Source: Pseudomonas sp. Q11
GTDB taxonomy: Bacteria > Pseudomonadota > Gammaproteobacteria > Pseudomonadales > Pseudomonadaceae
Length of the DNA: 64,000 nucleotides
Reading direction: 5' to 3'
Assembly (NCBI RefSeq): GCF_024494355.1
Contig: NZ_JAKNQY010000018.1
Coordinates: forward strand, 62,001-126,000
Positions within the stretch are counted from its first letter, which is position 1. The number at the start of each line of letters is the position of its first letter. The notes beneath the pieces are model-generated. The model saw nothing but the letters and a program-made list of their open reading frames with translations. It made no database searches and had not been told where the DNA came from. Of the stretch, positions 41,738 through 52,561 are shown in pieces. The position numbers were made by a program, and so were the translations under genes.

Positions 41738-42836
41738 AGGAATGAACCGTTACGTATTTAAGAAGAAAGTCTCCATTGTGCGCCGGGCCGCGATACACCT
41801 CCTTGGCTCCGGGAGGCAGCGGCTGGTCCGTGTAGGTCTCCACCGAGGACACACGGACCGCGCTGGACGAAGGATCCTCAATGAACGCCTGTAACGCTGC
41901 GAGCTCAGCACTGCTGGCCCCGCCCATGCGCCATGACTGCTCCAGCACTCCGCCACGAGGCTGACCACCGACGTCGATGCCCTGGGCTATGTCGTAATTG
42001 CGTCGCGAGGCAAAAAATCTTGGAAATGCCTGATTGGCGGCATCGTCAAACACCTGCGCCAACCGCACCGCCTCACGCACATCGTCGGGCAACTCAAGTT
42101 TGAGCAACTCAATATAGCCGCCCTGCACCGCCAACAGGTCCGAGCCGCCGTAAACTTCCAGCCCTTCACTGTCCCGCGTCAGATGTTGCACACCGCAGTA
42201 ACTCAAGATCTTGCCATTGATGAAGCTCTGGCCGACGCTCTGGGTCTTGACCTGTTCGAGATTCTGCTCAAGCACCACACCGTCGCGAAACACCGCTTGG
42301 GCCTCGGGGCCGGCGGCGATTTCATCGAACTGCGCCAGACTCTTGATCACCCGCTGATCGCGTCCGGCACAGGCATGGATAGGCTTGAAGCGGATCGCTC
42401 CGGTGTACAGCAGATGCTCGGCGGCCTGGCGCGCATCCTGAAGCGCAAACACCGTCACGCCATCGAGTACCGCACCCCGGGTCAACTTGGCAAACAGCGG
42501 TGACCAGCCCACGGGCGTCACCGCATGCCTGTTCAGCAGACCGTGGGTGATTGCCTTGGTGCAGATAAAATCATGCTCGACGTAACCACCCCATAAATCC
42601 TCCGGTCCTTTGACGCCCAGGCGCAGCGCTGCCTCGGCACCTATTACGGTTTGCGTGGGCAACACGTACAGATCATGCCCACCATGGTGCTGTTCGTCAT
42701 AACTGCCGCCGTATTCAAGCCCCAGAATCTGCGCCAGCCAACGGGCCAACGCCCGATTGGTTTCAACTTCATGAAGCGGTGCGTGGGGGTTGGTCGAATG
42801 GTCCACTACCAGTTTGTTGCGATTGACCGTCGTCAT
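41727..42836 (-). CDS. DUF3182 protein with ATP-grasp-like features
   Basis: A 369-aa cytoplasmic protein of the DUF3182 family. Segments IRFKPIHACAGRDQ (about 148-161), VVLEQNLEQVKTQSVG (about 186-201) and the late GGVLEQSWRMGGASSAEL (about 299-316) resemble in order the Lys/Gly-loop, hinge and EhNpRxGG metal site of ATP-grasp ligases; this is my inference. ATG 42836 has AAGGG six bases upstream. Overlap with the hydrolase gene implies a shared pathway. No characterised member is known to me. Confidence 0.78.
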   Translation of the reverse strand: MTTVNRNKLVVDHSTNPHAPLHEVETNRALARWLAQILGLEYGGSYDEQHHGGHDLYVLPTQTVIGAEAALRLGVKGPEDLWGGYVEHDFICTKAITHGLLNRHAVTPVGWSPLFAKLTRGAVLDGVTVFALQDARQAAEHLLYTGAIRFKPIHACAGRDQRVIKSLAQFDEIAAGPEAQAVFRDGVVLEQNLEQVKTQSVGQSFINGKILSYCGVQHLTRDSEGLEVYGGSDLLAVQGGYIELLKLELPDDVREAVRLAQVFDDAANQAFPRFFASRRNYDIAQGIDVGGQPRGGVLEQSWRMGGASSAELAALQAFIEDPSSSAVRVSSVETYTDQPLPPGAKEVYRGPAHNGDFLLKYVTVHSYDG

Positions 42837-43049
42837 GCGGTGCCCTTTTAACTGCGCTCGATGGCTTTAGGTAAAGGGGTGCAGAGATCAGGCCAACGGT
42901 GTTGCGAGCCAGGACGAGCAACGAAACGGGCGTCTCGGGGAGAATTGATAGCACCGGGCCTGTTTCATTCTGCACGACACCATGAGGACATCCGGCAAAT
43001 TGCACGACGACTGCACCGGTCTCAGCCTGTGTGACGAGGGGATTGATGA

Positions 43050-44042
43050 CTACTTTGGAATATTCATCGGGCTTACCCCAAACCTCGCCCGATAATCACT
43101 GGGCGCCAACCCGGTAATCTTCTTGAACGTCGCGCGAAAAGCCCCCGGGTCCTGATAACCCACCGTCCAGGCAATGTGATCGATGGTGCCATTGGTGAAC
43201 TCCAGCATTTCCCGGGCCTTGCCGACGCGCAGGTGCTGGCAGTATTCGGTGGGTTTGAGCCCGGTGGCGGCGCGAAACCTGCGCAGGAATGTGCGTTCCT
43301 CCAGCCCGGCCCGTTCGGCCATGGCGCCGAGGGAAACGTCCACCGCGCCGCTGCCTTGCAACCAGTGCTGGACCTTGAGTATGGCCGAGTCGCCGTGTCC
43401 GAGGATGGGCGCAAAGTTACTGCCGCATTGGCTAGCGCTGTCGCTGTGTTCGATTACCAGAAACTGCGCCGTGCGCGTGGCGATGCTGGGTCCGAGCAGG
43501 CGGTCCACCAGCCGTAGCCCCAGCTCCGACCAGGCCATCAGCCCAGCCGTGGTAATCAAGTCGCCATCGTCGACGATGGGCTTGTCAGCGTTGAGCTTGA
43601 TCTTCGGATAACGCGCGGCAAAGGTCTTGGCCGAGGTCCAGTGGGTCGTGGCACTGCGCCCATCGAGCAGGCCGCTTTCGGCCAACAGAATCGAACCAAC
43701 ACACACCCCGCCGAGCACGGTGCCGCTCGCATGCTGCGCACGCAGCCAATCCATCAGCGTTGGCGATGCCAGGTCTTCATCGAAGCCGGCGATGGACGGC
43801 GGAATCAGCAATGCCAGCAAAGGGCCCGACGGGCCGGTTTCGCTGTCGAAGACCCGCTGTGGCGCCTCGTCGTTGTCGGTCTGCCAATGACTGACCCGCA
43901 GCCGCGGCAACGGCGCGCTGGCGTGCTCGGCCGCGATCCGCTGGGCCACGGCGAACAGATCGGTCAAGCCATGCACCGCCGCCAGTTGCGCGCCGGGGTA
44001 GATAAGCACCCCAAGCTCGGCGATTGCCCTTTGCTGCGCCAT
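43050..44042 (-). CDS. GlxA-type AraC family transcriptional regulator with DJ-1/PfpI domain
   Basis: A 330-aa regulator. The N-terminal DJ-1/PfpI domain (about 1-190) has VLIYPGAQLAAVHGL and the elbow VLGGVCVGSILLAESGLL with a Cys. The C-terminal AraC domain (about 225-325) has two helix-turn-helix units: SLGAMAERAGLEERTFLRRFRA and IDHIAWTVGYQDPGAFRATFKK. It is divergent from the cysteine hydrolase gene over a 98-bp gap and may control it. ATG 44042 is chosen; an upstream start at 44078 is possible. The inducer is unknown. Confidence 0.9.
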   Translation of the reverse strand: MAQQRAIAELGVLIYPGAQLAAVHGLTDLFAVAQRIAAEHASAPLPRLRVSHWQTDNDEAPQRVFDSETGPSGPLLALLIPPSIAGFDEDLASPTLMDWLRAQHASGTVLGGVCVGSILLAESGLLDGRSATTHWTSAKTFAARYPKIKLNADKPIVDDGDLITTAGLMAWSELGLRLVDRLLGPSIATRTAQFLVIEHSDSASQCGSNFAPILGHGDSAILKVQHWLQGSGAVDVSLGAMAERAGLEERTFLRRFRAATGLKPTEYCQHLRVGKAREMLEFTNGTIDHIAWTVGYQDPGAFRATFKKITGLAPSDYRARFGVSPMNIPK

Positions 44043-44140
44043 TGTCAGTTTTCCCCCGCTTATTGTCGTTGCGGCCAATCCTCGAACCGGCGGTAAAAGC
44101 CAATACTGGCGCCCTACCCAACCTGATCAAGGAAGCCCTC

Positions 44141-44695
44141 ATGTCCAAGCAAGCGCTCATCGTAGTCGATATCCAAAACGACTACTTCCCCCAAGGCAAA
44201 TGGCCGCTGGTCGGTGCCGACGCCGCCGCCGATAACGCCGCACGGTTGATCGATGCCTTTCGCCAGGCAGGGAACAGCGTGGTGCACATCCGCCACGAAT
44301 TCACCTCCGACGACGCGCCCTTCTTCACCCCAGGCTCCGAAGGCGCACAATTGCACCCCAAGGTGCTTAACCGCGCCGACGAGCCGGTGGTGCTCAAACA
44401 CTTCGTCAACTCGTTTCGCGAAACCGAACTGCAAACCATCCTTGACCGCAACGGCATTAAACATTTGGTGATCGTCGGCAGCATGAGCCACATGTGCATC
44501 GACGGGATCGCCCGGGCGGCGGCGGACATGGGCTACGAGGTCACGGTGATTCACGATGCTTGTGCCAGCCGCGATCTGGAGTTCAATGGGCTCGTCGTCC
44601 CGGCGGCTCAAGTACATGCAGCTTTCATGTCGGCACTGGGGTTTGCCTATGCGAATGTGGTGAGCACTGAACAATTTTTGGCTGCCAGCCACTGA
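44141..44695 (+). CDS. isochorismatase-family cysteine hydrolase
   Basis: A 184-aa hydrolase with the family triad Asp10 (VVDIQNDYF), Lys86 (VVLKHFVNSF) and Cys119 (VGSMSHMCIDG). Members split amides such as nicotinamide, or act on isochorismate; the exact substrate is not given by sequence. AAGGAAGCCCTC precedes ATG 44141. The next feature is a bidirectional terminator shared with ssb. The divergent GlxA-type regulator is the likely controller. Confidence 0.9.
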   Translation: MSKQALIVVDIQNDYFPQGKWPLVGADAAADNAARLIDAFRQAGNSVVHIRHEFTSDDAPFFTPGSEGAQLHPKVLNRADEPVVLKHFVNSFRETELQTILDRNGIKHLVIVGSMSHMCIDGIARAAADMGYEVTVIHDACASRDLEFNGLVVPAAQVHAAFMSALGFAYANVVSTEQFLAASH

Positions 44696-44724
44696 GTCAT
44701 GCCGCAAGCGGCAAATTCCAGGCT

Positions 44725-44765
44725 AAAAAAAACCGCGCTTCGTAAATCGAAGCGCGGTTTTGTCT
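44725..44765. terminator. bidirectional intrinsic terminator between the cysteine hydrolase and ssb
   Basis: AACCGCGCTTCG and CGAAGCGCGGTT form a 12-bp stem with loop TAAAT, preceded by a run of A and followed by TTTGTCTTT, so it can end transcription in both directions. Confidence 0.92.
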
Positions 44766-44802
44766 TTAGCTTGAAGCTCGCTGCTGGAAGCTTTCAGATG
44801 CT

Positions 44803-45327
44803 TTAGAACGGAATATCGTCATCAAAGCTGTCGAAATCCGGAGCCGGTTGCGGCGCGGCCTGTTGCGGAGCCGCTGGGCGCTCACGTTGTGGCTGTGGCG
44901 CCGACTGCGGACGCGGCGCCTGCTGACGCGGGGCCGGAGCCGACTGCTGGTAGTTGTTGCCACCTTGCTGCTGGTCACCCTGTGGACGACCGCCCAGCAG
45001 TTGCATGGTGCCTTGCATGTCGACCACGATTTCGGTGGTGTAGCGCTTGATGCCGTCTTTTTCCCACTCGCGGGTCTGCAGCTTGCCTTCGATGTACACC
45101 TGCGAACCTTTGCGCAGGTATTCACCGGCGATTTCAGCCACCTTGCCGAACATCGACACGCGGTGCCATTCGGTCTTCTCGACCTTCTGGCCAGTCTGCT
45201 TGTCGGTCCACTGTTCGCTGGTCGCCAGACTCAGGTTGGTCACAGCGTTGCCATTGGGCAGGTAGCGAACTTCGGGATCCTGGCCGCAAGTACCGACCAA
45301 TATGACTTTGTTAACCCCACGGGCCAT
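44803..45327 (-). CDS. ssb: single-stranded DNA-binding protein
   Basis: A 174-aa SSB. The OB-fold (about 1-110) begins MARGVNKVILVGTCGQDPEVRYLPNG and includes WHRVSMFGKVAEIAGEYLRKG. A long glutamine/proline/arginine-rich linker follows (about 115-160), and the protein-interaction tip ends in DFDSFDDDIPF. GGAGAACGTT precedes ATG 45327. It is nine bases behind yajR and likely shares its transcript; the divergent uvrA is on the other side of yajR. Confidence 0.98.
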   Translation of the reverse strand: MARGVNKVILVGTCGQDPEVRYLPNGNAVTNLSLATSEQWTDKQTGQKVEKTEWHRVSMFGKVAEIAGEYLRKGSQVYIEGKLQTREWEKDGIKRYTTEIVVDMQGTMQLLGGRPQGDQQQGGNNYQQSAPAPRQQAPRPQSAPQPQRERPAAPQQAAPQPAPDFDSFDDDIPF

Positions 45328-45336
45328 AACGTTCTC

Positions 45337-46734
45337 CTAGGCTTCGCACGTGGTCGGGGCCGGGTTGTTCACCAGGCGCTCGAGCGTCGCGCGATCCAAT
45401 AATTCGGTGTCCAGTTTGATATAAACGGCCGCTTCGTCGGCGACCACCACTGCATCGGTTACTCCAACGACGGCCTTAAGGCGCTCGGTCAGGCCTGCTT
45501 CGCGGATGGCTTCGGGCGACAACGGCAAGCGCAGGCTCGTCACATACGGAGGTTCGCGCATGGTAACAGCAAAGGCTAGCCAAAGTGCAGCCAGCGCGGC
45601 GCATCCCAGGAACACAACCGACAAACCGCCATGCTGGAACAGCCAGCCGCCGAGGATCCCGCCCAACGCCGAGCCGAGGAACTGGCTGGTGGAGTAAACC
45701 CCCATCGCCGTGCCCTTGCCGCCCGCCGGTGAAACCTTGCTGATCAGCGACGGCAGCGACGCCTCCAGCAGATTGAATGCGGTGAAGAACACCACTGTGC
45801 CGATCACCAGGGCCCGCAGGCTGTCGCCGAACTGCCAGAAGAATAGCTCAGTGAGCATCAGCGTCACGACGGCGCCGAGCAAAACTCGTTTCATTTTGCG
45901 TCGCTTCTCGCCATAGATGATGAACGGGATCATGGCGAAAAACGAAATCAGCAGCGCAGTCAGGTAAACCCACCAGTGCTGCTCCTTGGGCAAGCCGGCC
46001 TTCTCCACCAGCGCCAGCGGCAAGGCAACGAAGCTGGACATCAACATGGCATGGAGCACGAAGATGCCCAGGTCCAGGCGCAACAGGTCCGGGTGCTTGA
46101 GCGTCGGGATCAGTGCCTGACGGGCCACCCCTGATTCGCGGTGCTGCAACGGCCCGGTGGAGCGCGGCACCATGAACGCCACGATCAGGATGCCCACCAG
46201 CGCCATGGCCCCCGTGACCAGGAACAGGCCCGACAAGCCAAAAGCCCGGGTCAGCAACGGCCCGACGACCATGGCAACGGCGAATGACAGCCCGATCGTC
46301 ATGCCGATCATGGCCATGGCCTTGGTCCGATGTTGTTCGCGGGTCAGGTCCGACAGCAAAGCCATGACGGCAGCGGAAATCGCCCCGGCGCCTTGCAGGA
46401 TACGTCCGGCGATCACGCCCCAGATCGAATCGGCATTGGCCGCCAGCACACTGCCCAGGGCGAAGACAATCAAGCCCAGGTAGATGACGGGACGCCGGCC
46501 GATGCGGTCGGAAATGACCCCGAACGGGATCTGGAAAATCGCCTGGGTCAGGCCGTACGCGCCAATCGCCAACCCGATGAGGGCCGGGGTCGCGCCTGCC
46601 AGATCCATCCCATAGGTCGCCAGCACCGGCAACACCATGAACATGCCCAGCATACGAAAGGCGAACACAAGAGCCAGACCGCTTGCCGCGCGGGTCTCGC
46701 CGCTGCTCATGCGTTCGCTGTGGGGATCGTGCAT
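45337..46734 (-). CDS. yajR: MFS transporter of the YajR type with C-terminal YAM domain
   Basis: A 465-aa twelve-helix transporter. LGMFMVLPVLATYGMDLAGA, YGLTQAIFQIPFGVISDRIGRRPVI and SDLTREQHRTKAMAMIGMTIG are near-identical to E. coli YajR as I recall it. After the last helix a soluble tail of about 70 residues (from about 395: YVTSLRLPLSPEAIREAGL ... VYIKLDTELLDRATLERLV) matches the ferredoxin-like YAM domain. Substrate unknown. ATG 46734 is preceded by a weak site. It runs into ssb. Confidence 0.9.
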   Translation of the reverse strand: MHDPHSERMSSGETRAASGLALVFAFRMLGMFMVLPVLATYGMDLAGATPALIGLAIGAYGLTQAIFQIPFGVISDRIGRRPVIYLGLIVFALGSVLAANADSIWGVIAGRILQGAGAISAAVMALLSDLTREQHRTKAMAMIGMTIGLSFAVAMVVGPLLTRAFGLSGLFLVTGAMALVGILIVAFMVPRSTGPLQHRESGVARQALIPTLKHPDLLRLDLGIFVLHAMLMSSFVALPLALVEKAGLPKEQHWWVYLTALLISFFAMIPFIIYGEKRRKMKRVLLGAVVTLMLTELFFWQFGDSLRALVIGTVVFFTAFNLLEASLPSLISKVSPAGGKGTAMGVYSTSQFLGSALGGILGGWLFQHGGLSVVFLGCAALAALWLAFAVTMREPPYVTSLRLPLSPEAIREAGLTERLKAVVGVTDAVVVADEAAVYIKLDTELLDRATLERLVNNPAPTTCEA

Positions 46735-46873
46735 GGAAAAACCTCGTGTGAACCGGCGGCGATTCTACCAGTCCCATCGATTGAGGGGGTATATCGCGAC
46801 CGTTTGCCGCGCAGTCTTCATGTATGACTGTAAACTCACTTTCAATAGTGTGCATCCATCCAGTATTTGCCCG

Positions 46874-46879
46874 TATACT
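46874..46879 (+). promoter_or_regulatory. candidate -10 element for uvrA
   Basis: TATACT lies 34 bases before the uvrA TTG start. The matching -35 region is weak. A lone CTGT at 46827 is only half a LexA site; no full CTGT-N8-ACAG is present. Confidence 0.35.
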
Positions 46880-46913
46880 CCTACGTTTTCGACGCCCGCC
46901 GAGCGAGGCCACT

Positions 46914-49748
<2,835 letters not shown>

Positions 49749-49762
49749 TGTAACCGGACACG

Positions 49763-49801
49763 AAAAAGCCCCTGTCATTTGTTTGATGACAGGGGCTTTT
49801 T
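49763..49801. terminator. bidirectional intrinsic terminator between uvrA and ftnA
   Basis: AAAAAGCCCCTGTCAT and ATGACAGGGGCTTTTT form a 16-bp stem around TTGTTTG, with T-runs in both directions. Confidence 0.93.
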
Positions 49802-49809
49802 GTTTTTCT

Positions 49810-49831
49810 GTGGGAGCGAGCTTGCTCCCAC
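49810..49831. repeat. single REP hairpin
   Basis: GTGGGAGCGAGCTTGCTCCCAC is a lone palindromic REP sequence without an inverted partner, downstream of the uvrA terminator. Confidence 0.85.
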
Positions 49832-49841
49832 AATGACCTCA

Positions 49842-50306
49842 TCAGAACTGCGACTGCAGGTAATTCTCCAACCCGATCAACTTGATCAAACCCAACTGCT
49901 TCTCGAGCCAGTAGGTATGGTCTTCTTCGGTGTCGGCGAGTTGGATGCGCAGGATCTCGCGGGACACGTAATCGTTGTGCTGCTCGCAGAGCTCGATGCC
50001 CTTGCACAGCGCGGCACGGACTTTGTATTCCAGGCGCAGGTCGGCAGCGAGCATGTCTGGAACCGTGGTGCCGATGTCCAGATCATCCGGGCGCATGCGT
50101 GGCGTGCCTTCGAGCATCAGGATCCGACGCATCAACGCATCGGCGTGCTGCGCCTCTTCTTCCATCTCATGGTTGATACGTTCGTAGAGCTCGGTAAAAC
50201 CCCAGTCCTCGTACATCCGCGAGTGGATGAAATATTGATCACGGGCTGCCAGTTCACCTGTCAGCAGCGTGTTGAGGTAATCGATTACGTCTGGGTGACC
50301 TTGCAT
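49842..50306 (-). CDS. ftnA: bacterial ferritin FtnA (annotated as bacterioferritin in many genomes)
   Basis: A 154-aa iron-storage subunit. ATG 50306 begins MQGHPDVIDYLNTLLTGELAARDQYF. Ferroxidase residues Glu18, Glu51, His54, Glu127 and His130 are present. Position 52 is Ala (MEEEAQHAD), where heme-binding bacterioferritins have Met, so it should not bind heme. This agrees with P. aeruginosa PA4235, shown to be a true ferritin despite the name bfrA. It lies between uvrA and katA; in P. aeruginosa this ferritin supports KatA activity. Confidence 0.93.
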   Translation of the reverse strand: MQGHPDVIDYLNTLLTGELAARDQYFIHSRMYEDWGFTELYERINHEMEEEAQHADALMRRILMLEGTPRMRPDDLDIGTTVPDMLAADLRLEYKVRAALCKGIELCEQHNDYVSREILRIQLADTEEDHTYWLEKQLGLIKLIGLENYLQSQF

Positions 50307-50421
50307 CGCCCTACATCTCCACAAGCTTTGAAGGCTCTAGTTTGACCCAAGCTGACCGCAAGGTCACTCGCCTATCGCAATAAAAGCGAAGAAAATCCGA
50401 GAAAAACCGGTTAAATAACGC

Positions 50422-50452
50422 AAAAACCGCCCAATTGAGGGCGGTTCTGCTT
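50422..50452 (-). terminator. intrinsic terminator of katA
   Basis: On the minus strand AACCGCCC and GGGCGGTT pair around a short loop and are followed by a T-run (TTTTTG), just after the katA stop. Confidence 0.85.
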
Positions 50453-50463
50453 CTCGTTTAGAC

Positions 50464-51912
50464 TTAGTTAAGCTGTACGCCCAACGCTTTCGCAATGCCT
50501 TCACCATAAGCGACATCCGCCTTGAAGAAGTGCCGCAACTGACGATCGACGACATCCGCCGATACGCCGGCCATTGCACCCGCGATGTTGCTGATCAGCA
50601 GGGCTTTCTGCGCATCATTCATCAAGCGGAACAGCGCACCGGCGTGACTGTAGTAGTCGGTATCTTCGCGGTGATCGTAACGGTCTGCCGAACCACCGAG
50701 CGCCAGGGCCGGCTCTGCATAACGCGGAGCCTGCTTGGGGGCCTCGGCGTAGCTGTTTGGCTCGTAGTTTGGTGCGGCACCACCATTGCTGCCGAACGCC
50801 ATCGCACCGTCGCGCTGGTAAGTGTTGACCGGGTTGCGCGGCGCGTTGACTGGCAATTGCTGGTGATTGGTGCCCACACGGTAGCGGTGCGCATCAGCGT
50901 AGGCGAATACACGACCTTGCAGCATGCGGTCTGGCGAAAGGCCAACCCCTGGAACCATATTGCTCGGCCCGAACGCCGCCTGCTCAACCTCAGCGAAGTA
51001 GTTCAGCGGGTTACGGTTGAGTTCCAGCTCGCCGACCTCGATCAACGGAAACTCCTTCTGCGACCAGGTCTTGGTCACGTCGAACGGGTTCTCGTAATGG
51101 GCCGCCGCTTGGGCCTCGGTCATGATCTGGATGCAGACGCTCCATTTAGGGAAGTCACCACGCTCGATCGCATTGAACAGATCACGCTGAGCGTAATCCG
51201 GGTCGGTACCCGCCAGGCGTGCAGCTTCAGCCGGCGCCAGGTTCTTGATCCCTTGCTTGGTCTTGTAGTGCCATTTCACCCAGTGACGCTCACCTTGGGC
51301 GCTGATCAGGCTGTAGGTGTGACTGCCAAAGCCGTGCATGTGACGGTAGCCATCGGGGATGCCACGATCAGAGAACAGGATGGTGACCTGGTGCAACGCT
51401 TCCGGCGAATGCGACCAGAAATCCCACATCATTTGGGCGCTTTTCAGATTGCTTTGGGGCAGACGTTTCTGGGTGTGGATGAAGTCGGGGAATTTCAGCG
51501 GATCGCGGATGAAGAACACTGGGGTGTTGTTACCCACGATGTCCCAGTTACCTTCCTCGGTGTAGAACTTCAGGGCGAAACCACGTGGATCGCGCTCAGT
51601 ATCAGCAGAGCCACGCTCACCGCCCACGGTGGAAAAGCGCAGGAACGTTGGGGTCTGCTTGCCGACCGACTCAAACAGCTTGGCGCTGGTGTACTGGGTG
51701 ATATCCCGGGTTACGGTAAATGTGCCATAAGCGCCCGATCCCTTGGCGTGAACACGGCGCTCGGGAATGTTCTCGCGATTGAAGTGAGCGAGCTTCTCGA
51801 TAAGGTGGAAGTCGTCAAGCAACAGCGGGCCACGTGGGCCGGCGGAGCGAGAGTTCTGGTTATCGGCGACAGGAGCGCCGCTGGCGGTCGTAAGCGTTTT
51901 GGTCTGGCTCAT
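50464..51912 (-). CDS. katA: monofunctional heme catalase KatA
   Basis: A 482-aa clade 3-size catalase that breaks H2O2 into water and oxygen. The distal His is His55 (RRVHAKGSGAYGTF), the Asn is Asn128 (VGNNTPVFFIRD), and the heme-ligating Tyr lies in RMLQGRVFAYADAHRYRVG. ATG 51912 has AGGAAG seven bases upstream. A Fur-like site lies about 100 bp upstream. It is transcribed toward ftnA but ends at its own terminator. Confidence 0.97.
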   Translation of the reverse strand: MSQTKTLTTASGAPVADNQNSRSAGPRGPLLLDDFHLIEKLAHFNRENIPERRVHAKGSGAYGTFTVTRDITQYTSAKLFESVGKQTPTFLRFSTVGGERGSADTERDPRGFALKFYTEEGNWDIVGNNTPVFFIRDPLKFPDFIHTQKRLPQSNLKSAQMMWDFWSHSPEALHQVTILFSDRGIPDGYRHMHGFGSHTYSLISAQGERHWVKWHYKTKQGIKNLAPAEAARLAGTDPDYAQRDLFNAIERGDFPKWSVCIQIMTEAQAAAHYENPFDVTKTWSQKEFPLIEVGELELNRNPLNYFAEVEQAAFGPSNMVPGVGLSPDRMLQGRVFAYADAHRYRVGTNHQQLPVNAPRNPVNTYQRDGAMAFGSNGGAAPNYEPNSYAEAPKQAPRYAEPALALGGSADRYDHREDTDYYSHAGALFRLMNDAQKALLISNIAGAMAGVSADVVDRQLRHFFKADVAYGEGIAKALGVQLN

Positions 51913-52009
51913 GCTCAATCTTCCTAGGTCGGTCTTCGAACTGCCGGCTAATCGGCTGAAAAGGAGTATTGATCATGATAGTGACAGTATCCAAATTCAT
52001 TAAATCATG

Positions 52010-52028
52010 GATATCGATAGTCATTATC
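52010..52028 (-). promoter_or_regulatory. candidate Fur box upstream of katA
   Basis: On the minus strand the 19 bases read GATAATGACTATCGATATC, matching 15 of 19 positions of the Fur consensus GATAATGATAATCATTATC. An OxyR-like ATAG-N7-CTAA overlaps it, so OxyR is an alternative regulator. Confidence 0.4.
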
Positions 52029-52090
52029 TAATGACGCCTGTTGGCAGAGCAAAACAAGGCGAAGCGCACTTTTATTTTTCGACCGCACAC

Positions 52091-52119
52091 AAAAAACCGG
52101 GCGCTAGGCCCGGTTTTTT
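52091..52119 (-). terminator. intrinsic terminator of the alpha operon (after rplQ)
   Basis: AAAAAACCGGGC and GCCCGGTTTTTT form a 12-bp stem with a five-base loop. The T-run on the minus strand follows rplQ. Confidence 0.93.
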
Positions 52120-52132
52120 GTATGTTGCCGTC

Positions 52133-52519
52133 TTACTCAGCGGATACAGCTTCACCGCTGGTAGCACGATCAACCAACTCGACGTACGCCATAGGCGCGT
52201 TGTCGCCAGCGCGGAAACCGCACTTGAGGATGCGCAGGTAGCCACCCTCACGGGTAGCATAACGCTTGCCCAGGTCGTTGAAGAGCTTACCAACGATAGC
52301 TTTCGAGCGAGTACGGTCGAAAGCCAGACGGCGGTTAGCCAGGCTGTCTGTCTTGGCCAAAGTGATCAGCGGCTCAGCAACGCGGCGCAGTTCTTTGGCT
52401 TTCGGCAGTGTAGTTTTGATCAGCTCGTGCTCGAACAGCGACACCGCCATGTTTTGGAACATGGCCTTGCGGTGCGAGCTGGTGCGGCTCAGGTGACGAC
52501 CACTTTTACGATGACGCAT
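52133..52519 (-). CDS. rplQ: 50S ribosomal protein L17
   Basis: A 128-aa L17 beginning MRHRKSGRHLSRTSSHRKAM and including LITLAKTDSLANRRLAFDR. It binds near the peptide exit tunnel. It is the last gene of the alpha operon, 42 bp after rpoA and just before a strong terminator. Length is normal for gammaproteobacteria. Confidence 0.98.
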   Translation of the reverse strand: MRHRKSGRHLSRTSSHRKAMFQNMAVSLFEHELIKTTLPKAKELRRVAEPLITLAKTDSLANRRLAFDRTRSKAIVGKLFNDLGKRYATREGGYLRILKCGFRAGDNAPMAYVELVDRATSGEAVSAE

Positions 52520-52561
52520 GGTTCATTCCTTACCAAACACAACGTTCGGTGATTACGACGA

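Noticed and set aside
46735..46913. Possible LexA box upstream of uvrA
   Set aside because: Only a lone CTGT is present; no ACAG partner at the right spacing.
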